Assembly (NCBI GenBank): GCA_016791425.1
Contig: JAEUMQ010000016.1
Coordinates: 62,001 to 126,000 of the forward strand
Length of the DNA: 64,000 nt
Direction of reading: 5' to 3'
DNA from: Hyphomonadaceae bacterium
GTDB lineage: Bacteria > Pseudomonadota > Alphaproteobacteria > Caulobacterales > Aquidulcibacteraceae
Position 1 is the stretch's first letter. Every line of letters begins with the position of its first letter. Under the pieces are notes generated by a model. It was not told the DNA's origin, did not search any database, and saw nothing but the letters and a program-made list of their open reading frames with translations. Made by a program: the position numbers and the translations under genes. This document shows, piece after piece, positions 33,353 to 42,522 of the stretch.

Positions 33353-33369
33353 CGAACCCGAAGGGTTCG
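33353..33369. repeat. Small perfect hairpin between the FAD oxidoreductase and tRNA-Ala
   Basis: CGAACCC-GAA-GGGTTCG forms a 7-bp stem with a three-base loop between two convergent transcription units. A weaker CCGCC/GGCGG hairpin lies near 33293-33307. Neither has a T-run. They may mark the ends of the two units. Confidence 0.35.
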
Positions 33370-33448
33370 CAAGCGCGACTGCGCGCCGGCCGGTCAGGCC
33401 GCCCTCGCGGAGGCGATGAGCGAAGCGAATTCGCCGTGAGCGAAAGAG

Positions 33449-33524
33449 TGGTGGACCTGAGGGGAGTCGAACCCCTGACCTCTGCATTGCGAACGCAGCG
33501 CTCTCCCAGCTGAGCTACAGGCCC
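33449..33524 (-). tRNA. tRNA-Ala (anticodon CGC)
   Basis: A complete 76-nt cloverleaf including encoded CCA. The acceptor stem GGGCCTG pairs with CAGGTCC and contains G3-U70, the alanine identity pair. The D arm is GCTCAGCTGGGAGAGC. The anticodon stem CTGCG/TGCAG (one mismatched or wobble position) encloses loop TTCGCAA with anticodon CGC, reading GCG. The T arm is CAGGGGTTCGACTCCCCT-like. The gene is encoded on the minus strand, convergent with the FAD oxidoreductase. Confidence 0.95.
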
Positions 33525-33561
33525 TTCCACGGCCCGGCCAATTCCCGGGCGCACCGCGCCG

Positions 33562-33591
33562 GATATAGGGCTGCGCCGGAGACAGCGTCAA
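33562..33591 (-). promoter_or_regulatory. Promoter of tRNA-Ala
   Basis: On the minus strand TTGACG (complement of 33586-33591) is followed after 18 bases by TATATC (complement of 33562-33567). Transcription would begin near 33555, about 30 bases before the mature 5' end. The rest of the 340-bp gap up to yggT is very GC-rich and shows nothing else I can name. Confidence 0.65.
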
Positions 33592-33864
33592 GGCGACCGC
33601 GAGGCGGGAAAAGGGCCGGCGCGAGCGCCCGCACGCGACGTCGAGATGCGACCGGCGTCCCCGGACGCTTTGCGCTCGGGCCGGGGGCGCATCCGCCGAA
33701 ACGGCAGCCTTGAGGAATGCCGCAGGAAAGCCGCCCCGGGGACCAGCCCCCGCCCGGAGGGCGCCCTTGCCCCCAAGCCGCGCCCTTGCCCCCGGCCGCC
33801 GGCGCGGGCTAGACCCAGCCCCTTCCCCGAGCCAGAGGCTCCAACGCGGCGGCCCAAGACCCCC

Positions 33865-34158
33865 ATGATCCCTCTCCTCGTTGAACTCATCCAGATCGTC
33901 CTCAACCTGATCATCGTCGTGCTGATCGTGCAGGCGGTGCTCTCCTGGCTGATCGCGTTCGACATCGCCTCGCGGCGAACGCCGATCGTCGATACGCTCT
34001 GGCGCTTCACCACGGCGCTCACCGACCCGATGCTGCGCCCGATCCGCCGCGTGATCCCGCCCGTCGCCGGGGTCGATCTTTCGCCGATGGTGCTCATCCT
34101 TCTCATCTACGCGATCAGCCGCCTCCTGCCCGTGCTCCTGCTCGGCCAAGCTTGGTGA
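33865..34158 (+). CDS. yggT: YggT-family membrane protein
   Basis: A 97-residue protein started at ATG 33865 (MIPLLVELIQIVLNLI); the frame upstream is Pro/Arg-rich and not leader-like. Two hydrophobic segments flank the conserved YggT core, FTDPMLRPIRRVIPP-like LTDPMLRPIRRVIPPVAGVDLSPM. YggT proteins are small inner-membrane proteins often linked to cell division or osmotic stress. It is followed 15 bp later by yggU, the usual pairing in proteobacteria. Confidence 0.88.
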   Translation: MIPLLVELIQIVLNLIIVVLIVQAVLSWLIAFDIASRRTPIVDTLWRFTTALTDPMLRPIRRVIPPVAGVDLSPMVLILLIYAISRLLPVLLLGQAW

Positions 34159-34173
34159 TTGAGGCGTGGTGAG

Positions 34174-34494
34174 ATGAGCGCAAGCGCGGAGCTTCCGGGC
34201 TTCGCCGCGCGCACCAGGGACGGCGTCCGCCTTCGCGTGCGCGTCACGCCCAAGGCCAGCGAAGACCGCATCGACGGCGCCGCGCAGGATGCCTCGGGCG
34301 CGCCCCACTTGCAGCTGCGCGTGCGCGCCGCGCCCGAGAACGGCGCCGCCAACGCAGCGGTCGAAGCGCTCCTTGCAAAGCGCCTCGGTGTGCCGCGCAG
34401 CCGTGTGCATGTGGCGAAAGGCGCGACCGCGCGCGTGAAAATGGTAGACATTGCGGGCCTCGACGCCGCATCGCTGAAAGCGCTTATCAGATAA
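34174..34494 (+). CDS. yggU: DUF167 (YggU-family) protein
   Basis: A 106-residue cytosolic protein started at ATG 34174. The conserved DUF167 pattern is visible: [50 protein letters not shown] and [16 protein letters not shown]. The biochemical role of the family is unsettled. The genomic pairing with yggT upstream and folD downstream is common. Confidence 0.9.
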   Translation: MSASAELPGFAARTRDGVRLRVRVTPKASEDRIDGAAQDASGAPHLQLRVRAAPENGAANAAVEALLAKRLGVPRSRVHVAKGATARVKMVDIAGLDAASLKALIR

Positions 34495-34523
34495 GAGAAT
34501 TGGGCCAAGAACGGGGAGGAAGA

Positions 34524-35417
34524 ATGAGCGCTTCTATCATCGACGGCGCCATGATCGCCGCGGACGTGCGAAAGTCCGTGGCCGCCGCCGCGAGCGCGCT
34601 GAAAGCCAAGCACGGCGCGGCCCCCGAGCTTGCCGTGCTGCTCGTCGGCGAGGATCCCGCAAGCCAGGTCTATGTGCGCTCGAAAGTGAAGCAGACCGAA
34701 GAAGCGGGCATGCGCTCGCATCATCTGACGCTGCCCGCCGACGCCACGCAGGCGCAGGTCATCGAGAAGGTGCGCGCGCTCTCCGCCGACAAGAACGTTG
34801 ACGGCATCCTCGTGCAATTGCCATTGCCGAAGCATATCGACGAACAGGCCGTGCTCGCCGCGCTCGATCCTGACAAGGACGTGGACGGATTGACCGAAGT
34901 GAGCGCCGGGCGCCTCGTGCTCGGCAAGCCGGGCCTGCGTCCGTGCACGCCCGCCGGAAGCGTGATCCTCGCCAAGCGCACGACGCCCGACCTCGCGGGC
35001 GCACATTGCGTCGTCGTCGGCCGCTCGATTCTCGTCGGCAAACCCGCCGCGCTCCTTTTCCTCGCGGAAAATTGTACGGTGACGCTGGCGCATTCGAAGA
35101 CGAAGGACCTCCCCGGCCTCTGCCGCAGCGCCGACATCCTCGTCGCCGCGATCGGCCGCCCAGAGATGATCAAGGGCGATTGGGTGAAGCCCGGCGGGAT
35201 GGTGATCGATGTCGGCATCAACCGCGTCCCGGCCTCGACGCCGGGAAAGACCAAGCTCGTCGGCGACGTCGCTTATGCCGAGGCCAAGGAGGTGGCCGGC
35301 GCCATCACCCCGGTCCCCGGCGGGGTTGGGCCGATGACCATCGCCTGCCTTTTGCGCAACACGGTGCTCGCCGCATGCGCCCGCCGCGGCTGGGAGGTCC
35401 CCGCCGCCCTGGGCTGA
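34524..35417 (+). CDS. folD: FolD, methylenetetrahydrofolate dehydrogenase/cyclohydrolase
   Basis: A 297-residue bifunctional folate enzyme started at ATG 34524 behind GGGAGGA. It has the catalytic [14 protein letters not shown] segment with the active-site Lys, [24 protein letters not shown], the NADP-binding [24 protein letters not shown] and the C-terminal [18 protein letters not shown]. It converts 5,10-methylene-THF to 10-formyl-THF in the cytosol. It is part of the yggT-yggU-folD run. The enzyme would also serve one-carbon units released by demethylation, although no direct link to the later amine-catabolic genes is shown. Confidence 0.96.
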   Translation: MSASIIDGAMIAADVRKSVAAAASALKAKHGAAPELAVLLVGEDPASQVYVRSKVKQTEEAGMRSHHLTLPADATQAQVIEKVRALSADKNVDGILVQLPLPKHIDEQAVLAALDPDKDVDGLTEVSAGRLVLGKPGLRPCTPAGSVILAKRTTPDLAGAHCVVVGRSILVGKPAALLFLAENCTVTLAHSKTKDLPGLCRSADILVAAIGRPEMIKGDWVKPGGMVIDVGINRVPASTPGKTKLVGDVAYAEAKEVAGAITPVPGGVGPMTIACLLRNTVLAACARRGWEVPAALG

Positions 35418-35519
35418 GCCCGGCCGTGACGTTCCGCCTTGGCGCCCCCGACTCCGGGGGCTAGCTTCCCTTACCGCGAAGCAATGGCCCGCGAGGCCAA
35501 GAGCGCAGGGGAGAATCAC

Positions 35520-37160
35520 GTGACCGACACGACCAACGCCGGGCCGCCCGCCCGCGGGCTCTCGCGCCTCTTCCTGCGCAAGACCGTCGAACAGATGCAC
35601 GCCGAGCACGAGACGACCGAGCTCAAGAAGACGCTCGGCCCATTGAACCTCGTGCTCCTCGGCATCGGCTGCATCATCGGCACCGGCATCTTCGTGCTGA
35701 CCGGCCGCGCGGCGGCCGAGTTCGCCGGCCCCGGCATCATGATCTCCTTCATCATCACGGGCACGCTCTGCGCGCTCGTGGCGCTCTCCTACGCCGAGCT
35801 CGCCTCCGCCATTCCCGTTTCGGGCTCCGCCTATTCCTATTCCTATGCCTCGATGGGCGAGCTGACGGCCTGGATCATGGGCCTGCTGCTCGTGCTCGAA
35901 TACGGGCTTGCCGCCTCCACCGTGGCGGTCGGCTGGTCCGGCTACATGGTGAGCTTCCTCAACGACCTCGGCGTTCACGTGCCGGTGGCCTTGCAGGCGG
36001 CGCCGGGCGTGCCCGTAACCGCGCACGGCTCGGGCGAAGTGATCGGGATAGGCGTGATGAACCTTCCCGCCGTGCTCGCCCTCGTCGCGGTGACGACGCT
36101 GCTCGTGGTCGGCATTTCCGAATCCGCGCTGGTCAACAACATCGTCGTCTTCATCAAGGTCGGCGTGGTGATCGCGTTCATCTGCATCGGCGCCTTCTAT
36201 GTGAATCCCGAGCTGTGGAACCCGCTCATTCCCCCGCAGCAGCCCCCGCCGCCGCCCGGCAGCGACACCAGCCTGTGGGGACAGATCGGCGCAGCCGCGT
36301 GGAACGTGATGACCGCGCAGAACACCGGCCAGTACGGCATCGGCGGCCTCATCGCCGGCGCCGCCACGATCTTCTTCGCGTACATCGGCTTCGAGGCGGT
36401 CTCCACCGCCGGCGCCGAATCGAAGAACCCCGCACGCGACATGCCGATCGGCATCCTGGGCTCGCTCGTCATCTGCACGATCCTCTACATCCTCACCTCC
36501 GCGGTCCTCGTCGGCATCGTTCCGTACACGGAGCTCAACGATCCCGCCCCGATCGCCAAGGCCGTGAACCATATCGGCCTTCCGTGGTTCGCCGCCCTGG
36601 TGAAGATCGGCGCGATCGCCGGCCTCTCCAGCGTGATGCTCGTCCTGCTCTACGGCCAGACGCGCATCTTCTACACGATGGCCCGCGACGGCCTCATCCC
36701 GCCGGCCTTCGCCAACGTGCACCCGAAGTTCAAGACGCCGTGGATCAACACGATCCTCGTCGGCATCCTCGCGTGCGGCTTCGCCGGCTTCATGAGCCTC
36801 GACGCGCTCGCCAACCTCACGAACGTCGGCACGCTGGCCGCGTTCGGCATCGTCTGCCTGACGGTGGTCTATCTCCGTTATGCGCGCCCTGACATGAAGC
36901 GCCCCTTCAAGACCCCGCTCTTCCCCGCCACGCCGATCCTCGGCGCCTTCATGTGCCTCTTCCTCCTGATGAGCCTGATGGCGCACGAGCCGACGCGGAA
37001 CTTCTTCCTCGTCTATCTCATTGGCGGCCTCATCCTCTACTTCGCGTACGGCATGTGGAACTCCAAGCTCGGCAAGGGGATCGTCGTGAAGGGTCATGAG
37101 GCGAACCCCGACCTCGAGGCGCGCGGCGTCACCGACCTGGAGCCGCCCAAGCGTCCCTAG
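35520..37160 (+). CDS. APC-family amino-acid permease (cationic amino acid type)
   Basis: The protein is about 546 residues, started at GTG 35520 with GGGGAG seven bases upstream; ATG 35484 is a longer alternative. About 12-14 membrane helices. The first carries the APC ligand-binding motif GIGCIIGTGIFVLTGRAA, and IFFAYIGFEAVSTAGAESKNPARDMPIGI matches helix 6 and the following loop of YfnA/CAT-type transporters. A Pro-rich loop (PPQQPPPPPG) lies between helices. Predicted to import cationic or branched amino acids with protons. It is separate from folD, with a 102-bp gap. Confidence 0.9.
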   Translation: MTDTTNAGPPARGLSRLFLRKTVEQMHAEHETTELKKTLGPLNLVLLGIGCIIGTGIFVLTGRAAAEFAGPGIMISFIITGTLCALVALSYAELASAIPVSGSAYSYSYASMGELTAWIMGLLLVLEYGLAASTVAVGWSGYMVSFLNDLGVHVPVALQAAPGVPVTAHGSGEVIGIGVMNLPAVLALVAVTTLLVVGISESALVNNIVVFIKVGVVIAFICIGAFYVNPELWNPLIPPQQPPPPPGSDTSLWGQIGAAAWNVMTAQNTGQYGIGGLIAGAATIFFAYIGFEAVSTAGAESKNPARDMPIGILGSLVICTILYILTSAVLVGIVPYTELNDPAPIAKAVNHIGLPWFAALVKIGAIAGLSSVMLVLLYGQTRIFYTMARDGLIPPAFANVHPKFKTPWINTILVGILACGFAGFMSLDALANLTNVGTLAAFGIVCLTVVYLRYARPDMKRPFKTPLFPATPILGAFMCLFLLMSLMAHEPTRNFFLVYLIGGLILYFAYGMWNSKLGKGIVVKGHEANPDLEARGVTDLEPPKRP

Positions 37161-37177
37161 CGGGGCGCAATTGGCGC

Positions 37178-37528
37178 TCACGTCTTCGCGGCCCGCCGCA
37201 GGAGCTGCGCCCGCATGCGGCGCAGCTCCGCGGCGAGGCGATTGACCTCGTCCTGCGACCGATCGACCGCCGCCTGCCGCCGCGCCAGCGCCGCCTGCGC
37301 CTCCGCGACCCGCGCCATATTGCGCGCGTGCTGCGCGGCGAGACGCTCCTCCGCGCGCCGATGCAGGCCGCAACGCTTCTCAGCCTCCTCCAGCGCCCGC
37401 GCGACCTTGGCCCAGGCGAGCGCGCCCGCGAGGTCCCGCCGCGCCGCCGCGCCCGTCGCCTGCGCGAACGCGGCCTCGATGGGATCGAGCTTGCGGCGCT
37501 TCTCGCGGCCGCGGCGTCTTGAGCTCAT
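37178..37528 (-). CDS. Small basic coiled-coil protein of unknown function
   Basis: A 116-residue protein, rich in Arg, Ala and Glu, starting MSSRRRGREKRRKLDP. Residues about 45-110 form a long predicted coiled coil (ALEEAEKRCGLHR onward to RRMRAQLLRR) with no signal peptide or membrane helix. It is convergent with the APC permease, 17 bp from its stop. I do not recognise a family. The composition and good frame make it plausible, but not certain, as a gene. Confidence 0.5.
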   Translation of the reverse strand: MSSRRRGREKRRKLDPIEAAFAQATGAAARRDLAGALAWAKVARALEEAEKRCGLHRRAEERLAAQHARNMARVAEAQAALARRQAAVDRSQDEVNRLAAELRRMRAQLLRRAAKT

Positions 37529-38409
37529 GGCTGCTCCTTCGCAGGCGGATGCTCTGCGGTTCCTTGAGAAAACCTCCGTATACGGAGGGTGGGGACGCGG
37601 AGATCCGCGCCGAATTTAAGGCGTCGCTTCGAGCTGGTGCTCTCGTCGGCGCCGACCTGACGCGAAACCCCGCGTCCCCGGCGATGCGTTTTTGCGCCTG
37701 CCCGGCGTCGAGGGGAGCTGTTCGCTCCGGCGCCGGATGCAGACGACGTGCGGCCCCGCCAGTGTCGCGACACGCGCTTTCGCCCGAAGGCGACAGGGGT
37801 GCATCGCGACCGGGCGCCGGATTTGCCATTTCTGGCCCGACGGTTTCATGCCCCGTCGGCTTTCCGTGAGGCGCGATCCTCTTCCCCGCGTCGCACGCAG
37901 GGTCGCGGGACGTCTGCAAGCCGGGGCTGCCGGACCTGCACGCCCGCGAAGGACCTCCCGCTTTGTGCGCACGCGCCGAATCTTGCGATCGACGGCCTCG
38001 ATGCGGTTTGCGCCGCATCGCGCCGACCTCCGCGATCGATGCGGCTTTCGCCGCGTCGCCGCCTTGGCCTCGCGCGCTTCCCGAACTTGCGCGCCTCTCG
38101 CCGCATGCGCCGCAAAGCGCGTGGGACGATCAGCGTTTGGTTCCGGAGCAGGAGCGCTTCACGTCACGCTCGCTTCGCCTCCCGGCGCTGCCTTTGGGTC
38201 TGGATCCGCGACAACCTCCGTCGCGCCGGGATGGGAGGCATTGTACGACAGGTTTTGCGGGCGGGGATAAGTTTTCGGGAGGGAGAAATAAGTGGTTGAT
38301 TCTAGATATAATTCGCCTCGGAGGGAGGGGGGCGAGCGGTCGAGGAGCCACTAGCTCGCCTGACAAGACGTTGCGCGTTTGGACCGCCAACGTATATCGG
38401 ACGACGACC
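37529..38409. other. Gene-free, palindrome-rich stretch
   Basis: An 881-bp stretch with no convincing gene: open frames here are Arg/Ala/Pro-rich and overlap in every phase. It contains a perfect 16-bp palindrome CCTCCGTATACGGAGG (37573-37588) close to the coiled-coil gene start, and two similar hairpins in tandem: CGATGCGG/CCGCATCG (37999-38020) and CGATGCGG/CCGCGTCG (38037-38058), 38 bp apart. From about 38260 the base composition becomes more AT-rich as the accessory gene pair begins. Confidence 0.5.
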
Positions 38410-39126
38410 ATGCCAGCAGTCCCCAACACCCTTTGCTTGCACTGTGGCCGTCAAAACTACACTGGAGCGACCCTGCTCGGGGCTCGGTGCAGAAACTGCA
38501 ATACAGCGCTACGCCGAGGCACCCTCGGCCGAACAAGATCCTTCACTCAAGGTGCAAACCGATCCGGCTGGAAATGGATGGGCGCCGTGGCGCTTGGATG
38601 CGGTGCGCTCTACCTGCTCGGATCAGACAACCGCGACTACAACTATTCCACGCCGTCGTATCGAAGTTATCAGCCGTCCTATGTGACCAAGCAGCCGCCA
38701 GTCGCCGGGGCCCCGACGACTCCAGAATTTAGCGCCCCCCCAGTCGCGATAAGCACAGGTGAGCTCCGCTATCTTGGCCCATACGAAAGATTAGCTCCAT
38801 TGAGCATCGTCACGCGAGAAGGGGCAGACTACTTTGTGAAATTGGTGAGTGACGCTACCGGCAAGGAAGAACTCGTTGCATATATTCATGGGGGCGACAC
38901 CCTTGAGATCACGATGCCTCTAGGAATCTACGAACTGAGATACGCATCGGGTGAGGTGTGGTACGGAGAAGAGTTCCTATTTGGGCCAAGAACCTCATAC
39001 TCACGCGCCGATACGCCTTTCAACTTTGAGATCCAAGGCGACCAAGTCGCGGGCTACACAGTGGAGCTATTCATGCGGGCGGGCGGCAATCTAGACGTCG
39101 ATCCGATTTCCGCGTCCGAGTTCTAA
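38410..39126 (+). CDS. Zinc-ribbon, single-pass membrane protein of unknown function
   Basis: A 238-residue protein started at ATG 38410. A zinc ribbon lies at the N terminus (CLHCGRQ and CRNCNTA, about residues 9-30), followed by a membrane helix (WMGAVALGCGALYLLG, about 55-70), a Tyr/Ser/Pro-rich linker, and a beta-rich C-terminal domain (about 105-238) with GADYFVKLVSDATGKEE, LGIYELRYASGEVWYGEE and GYTVELFMRAGGNLD. I know this C-terminal domain only as an uncharacterised domain of accessory-region proteins. Codon and base use are visibly less GC-rich than in the flanking genes, suggesting acquisition by transfer. It is convergent with the TerB-DnaJ gene. Confidence 0.72.
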   Translation: MPAVPNTLCLHCGRQNYTGATLLGARCRNCNTALRRGTLGRTRSFTQGANRSGWKWMGAVALGCGALYLLGSDNRDYNYSTPSYRSYQPSYVTKQPPVAGAPTTPEFSAPPVAISTGELRYLGPYERLAPLSIVTREGADYFVKLVSDATGKEELVAYIHGGDTLEITMPLGIYELRYASGEVWYGEEFLFGPRTSYSRADTPFNFEIQGDQVAGYTVELFMRAGGNLDVDPISASEF

Positions 39127-39137
39127 CTCTGCTCCCC

Positions 39138-40379
39138 CTATACTGAACCGTATCCGTTCTCTTTGAGCCAATGATACGAAAGGTTCAGTTGTGTCAGAGA
39201 GCCTTCCGCCACTTTGACAAGCTCATCCGGCACGCCTTTGCTGCGCAGCAGGTCCGGATGGAACGCCAACGTGAGTTTGCGATAGGCCGCCTTGACTTCT
39301 GCTACAGTGGCCCCGGGCGATAGCCCAAGCACTCTTAAGTGCTTTACAGCATCTTCGGCCCTCTCCGAGCGAGATTGGTGTCGCTTCCCCCGGCCCTCCG
39401 AATTCGCCCGAGAGCTGTGAACATGCAGCAATTGTTGGACGGCAGCCTCGCCCAACCCAAATGCCCTTCCAATCTCAAAGATAGCGCGCCGCTCGCCTTC
39501 GTGTATCACGCCGTCGACAGCAGCGATTGCGACCAGACCGACTATGACGTGATCGAGCAGTGTCTCATCCTTGATCGATGCAGCAACCTGAACAGCGCAG
39601 TCATATATCGAACGTTGATCGGAGAGCGCAGCCTTAAACAAGGCGGCGACATCGCTCACCGGAAATTCTTCTGGTCTAAAGTAGTGCTTAAACTCACGAA
39701 CCTCTTCGGGGGAAACAGCACCGTCGGCCTTCGAGATTTTTGCACCTAGTGTGATGACGCCTTCGAAAAACCGACGACGTTGGTCCGTTCGTCGTTCTCG
39801 AATCTTCTGACCATCCCAGACAAGGCGAAAGCGGCTCCTGAGGAGGCTGAGAACGCAATCGCGATCAACATCGATCGGTATCTCAGCGCGCGAGAATGGA
39901 CCGGACTTAAGGCTCAATGAAAACGCACTTAGACCCAGCTCTCTTGCATCCCCCACCAACGAACCAATTCGTCTGGCTCGACAAAACACTGTTCCATCCT
40001 TATGAATTTGAAAAGAGCCGATCTCGATGTAGTTGCGCTCTTCAAAGCTGCGCTCGTAGCGATCCAGTCGCTGCTCAAACGTGAGTTCTGAAACCACTTC
40101 CGAAAACAGCCAGACCGGTGCAATGGCCTTGCTCCCGTCCCCGGCGAACACACGCCCTGATCCAGAGGTTATTGTAACGCTCTGGCCGTGATCCATGAAC
40201 ACACGGCACTTCGCATCAAAACTGCTTCCCGTGGGAATGAAGTTTACCGAGTGACTGGTCTTGGTCGCAGTGTAGACAACGCTCTCGACATCACGCAGGG
40301 GATACGACTTGCCGCGGTAAGACATGCTTGTGTCGCTGATCTGAACGCCAAGCGACCGAAGCTCTTGCGCAATCTGCAT
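39138..40379 (-). CDS. TerB-DnaJ domain protein (DjlA-like)
   Basis: The protein is about 413 residues. Start is ATG 40379 behind GGGGCGG; a GTG two codons earlier is in frame. The N-terminal region (about 1-190) is not recognised. A TerB-like helical domain (about 195-325) has GVITLGAKISKADGAVSPEEVREFK and AAVDGVIHEGERRAIFEIGRAFGL. The C-terminal J domain (about 350-413) has LGLSPGATVAEVKAAYRKLTLAFHPDLL with the HPD motif, so it should stimulate an Hsp70. Like its convergent neighbour, it has lower GC than the surroundings. The combination suggests an accessory stress or defence function; the evidence is only domain content and context. Confidence 0.75.
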   Translation of the reverse strand: MQIAQELRSLGVQISDTSMSYRGKSYPLRDVESVVYTATKTSHSVNFIPTGSSFDAKCRVFMDHGQSVTITSGSGRVFAGDGSKAIAPVWLFSEVVSELTFEQRLDRYERSFEERNYIEIGSFQIHKDGTVFCRARRIGSLVGDARELGLSAFSLSLKSGPFSRAEIPIDVDRDCVLSLLRSRFRLVWDGQKIRERRTDQRRRFFEGVITLGAKISKADGAVSPEEVREFKHYFRPEEFPVSDVAALFKAALSDQRSIYDCAVQVAASIKDETLLDHVIVGLVAIAAVDGVIHEGERRAIFEIGRAFGLGEAAVQQLLHVHSSRANSEGRGKRHQSRSERAEDAVKHLRVLGLSPGATVAEVKAAYRKLTLAFHPDLLRSKGVPDELVKVAEGSLTQLNLSYHWLKENGYGSV

Positions 40380-40467
40380 TGCCACCGCCCCGGGTCAGCA
40401 TGCAACCAAGCCCCCTCCAACGCAACCCCAGATCGCCACGGCCCTAGGCGCTCCGCTAACTCTCGCC

Positions 40468-40629
40468 TCAATCCCCGTGCTCCCGCGCGTTTTTCTCCAC
40501 CGCGTCGTAGCAATCGGAGCGGTGCGACGTGGGGACCTGGTCGCATTCGTCGCGCGCGGCGTTGTCGTATAGGCTCTGGCAGCTGGTCAGGAAAAGCGTC
40601 GCGAAAAACGTGAGAAGCATGAGGCGCAT
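40468..40629 (-). CDS. Small lipoprotein, 53 residues
   Basis: A 53-residue protein not long enough for usual length cut-offs. ATG at 40629 follows GGGGAGGA at good spacing. The N terminus, MRLMLLTFFATLFLTSC, is a lipoprotein leader with lipobox LTS|C at Cys17. The mature peptide is only 37 residues, with two further cysteines (ECDQVP and DCYDAV) that could pair. It has no recognised family. It lies alone between the TerB-DnaJ gene and ettA on the same strand. Confidence 0.72.
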   Translation of the reverse strand: MRLMLLTFFATLFLTSCQSLYDNAARDECDQVPTSHRSDCYDAVEKNAREHGD

Positions 40630-40707
40630 CCGATCCTCCCCGGATGCGCAATAGCTGGCGTCGCATATTGGCGCAAAGATGACCCTCTCCGCCCTTAGAC
40701 TCCACAG

Positions 40708-42375
40708 CTAGCGCGCGAACTTCTGGAACTTGATCCGGTGCGGGATGATGCTGTCGGTCCCGAGGCGACGCATCTTGTCCTCCTCGTAGCTCTCGAAATT
40801 GCCCTCGAACCATTCCACATGGCTGTCGCCCTCGAAGGCGAGGATGTGCGTGGCGAGCCGGTCGAGGAACCAGCGGTCGTGGCTGATGACGACCGCGCAG
40901 CCGGGAAAATCCTCCAGCGCCGATTCCAGCGATTGCAGCGTTTCCACGTCGAGATCGTTGGTCGGCTCGTCGAGTAAGAGCACATTGGCGCCGAGCCGCA
41001 GCGTCTTGGCGAGGTGCACGCGGTTGCGCTCGCCCCCCGAAAGCAGCCCGACTTTCTTCTGCTGGTCGCCGCCCTTGAAATTGAACGAGGAGACATAGGC
41101 GCGCGTCGGCACTTCGCGGCCGCCGACCTCGATCACGTCGAGGCCGCCGGAAATCTCCTGCCACACGGTCTTCTGCGGATCGAGCGCGTCGCGCGACTGG
41201 TCCACATAGCCGAGCTTCACGCTCTCCGCGATCTTCACGCTGCCCGCGTCCGGCTTCTCCTGGTCCGTCAGCATACGGAAGAGCGTGGACTTGCCCGCCC
41301 CGTTCGGCCCGATGATCCCAACGATCCCGGCCGGCGGCAGCCGGAACGAGAGCCCGTCGATGAGCAGCTTCTCGCCATAGGCCTTCTTCAGGCCGCTGAC
41401 CTCGATGACGTTCTGGCCAAGCCGCGGCCCCGGCGGAATCTGGATCGTGGCGTAGGTCTGCTTCTCGCGCTCGGCCGCGGCGACCAGCTCGTCATAGCGC
41501 GCGAGACGCGCCTTGCCCTTGGCCTGCCGCGCGCGCGGCGTCTGGCGCACCCATTCCAGTTCCCGCGCCAGCGTCTTCTTGCGCGCATCGCTTTCGCTTT
41601 GCTCCTGCGCGACGCGCTTGGCCTTCGCCTCGAGCCACGCGGAATAATTGCCCTCGTAGGGAATGCCCTTGCCGCGATCCAATTCGAGCGTCCACTTCGT
41701 CACCTGATCGAGGAAGTAGCGGTCGTGCGTAACGAGGATGACGCAGCCGGCGAAGTTCTCCAGGTGATGCTGCAGCCACGCGACGCTCTCCGCGTCGAGA
41801 TGGTTCGTCGGTTCGTCGAGCAGCAGCATGTCGGGCTTCGAAAGCAGCAGCCGGCAGAGCGCCACGCGCCGCCGCTCGCCGCCGGAGAGGTTGTCCACCA
41901 TCCAGTCGTCGGGCGGGCACCGCAGCGCGTCCATCGCCATCTCGATCTTGGAATCGATGTCCCACGCGTCGGCCGCATCGATGCGCTCCTGCAGGGACGT
42001 CATCTCGCTCATGAGATCGTCGGAATAATCCTCGCCGAGCTTGGCGCTCACTTCGTTGAAGCGATCGAGGAGCTTCTTCTCCTCGCACCAGGCCTCGGCG
42101 TTGGCGCGCACATTGAGCGCATCGTCGAGCTGCGGCTCCTGCTCCAGATAGCCCATCTTCACGCCGGCCATCGGGAAGGCCTCGCCGGTGAAGTCCTTGT
42201 CGAGGCCGGACATGATCTTCAGGAGCGTGGATTTGCCCGAGCCGTTGACGCCGACCACGCCGATCTTCGCGTCCGGGTAGAACGACAGCCAGATGTTCTC
42301 GAACACCTTCTTGCCGCCGGGATAGGCCTTGGTGAGGCCCTGCATGGTGAAGATGTACTGGGCCGGTTCGGCCAT
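40708..42375 (-). CDS. ettA: EttA, energy-dependent translational throttle protein (ABC-F)
   Basis: A 555-residue ABC-F ATPase, the same length as Escherichia coli EttA. The first cassette has Walker A GVNGSGKST and signature LSGGERRRVALCRLLL with LLLDEPTNHLD. A linker (about 240-305) with RQTPRARQAKGKARLARYDEL follows, then the second cassette with GPNGAGKST and LLLDEPTNDLD. It binds the ribosomal E site and gates entry into elongation according to energy charge. It is a single gene in the cytosol, with a 147-bp upstream gap to the next minus-strand gene. Confidence 0.95.
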   Translation of the reverse strand: MAEPAQYIFTMQGLTKAYPGGKKVFENIWLSFYPDAKIGVVGVNGSGKSTLLKIMSGLDKDFTGEAFPMAGVKMGYLEQEPQLDDALNVRANAEAWCEEKKLLDRFNEVSAKLGEDYSDDLMSEMTSLQERIDAADAWDIDSKIEMAMDALRCPPDDWMVDNLSGGERRRVALCRLLLSKPDMLLLDEPTNHLDAESVAWLQHHLENFAGCVILVTHDRYFLDQVTKWTLELDRGKGIPYEGNYSAWLEAKAKRVAQEQSESDARKKTLARELEWVRQTPRARQAKGKARLARYDELVAAAEREKQTYATIQIPPGPRLGQNVIEVSGLKKAYGEKLLIDGLSFRLPPAGIVGIIGPNGAGKSTLFRMLTDQEKPDAGSVKIAESVKLGYVDQSRDALDPQKTVWQEISGGLDVIEVGGREVPTRAYVSSFNFKGGDQQKKVGLLSGGERNRVHLAKTLRLGANVLLLDEPTNDLDVETLQSLESALEDFPGCAVVISHDRWFLDRLATHILAFEGDSHVEWFEGNFESYEEDKMRRLGTDSIIPHRIKFQKFAR

Positions 42376-42522
42376 GGGTCGCGCCTCGGAATGCCGGAAA
42401 TCAGGAGAGGCGCGGGATATAGCGACGCTTGGCGGCGCTGGCTAGCGCCGCCCCTCGTCTACGTCGAACCGGGTCCACGCCTGCAGCGCATCAGGCTGCG
42501 CGGCTGCCTACATCAGGAGCCG

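Noticed and set aside
34107..37373. A very long minus-strand open frame over yggT, yggU, folD and the permease.
   Set aside because: It is an antisense frame caused by high GC and codon bias; the plus-strand genes have clear families and start sites.
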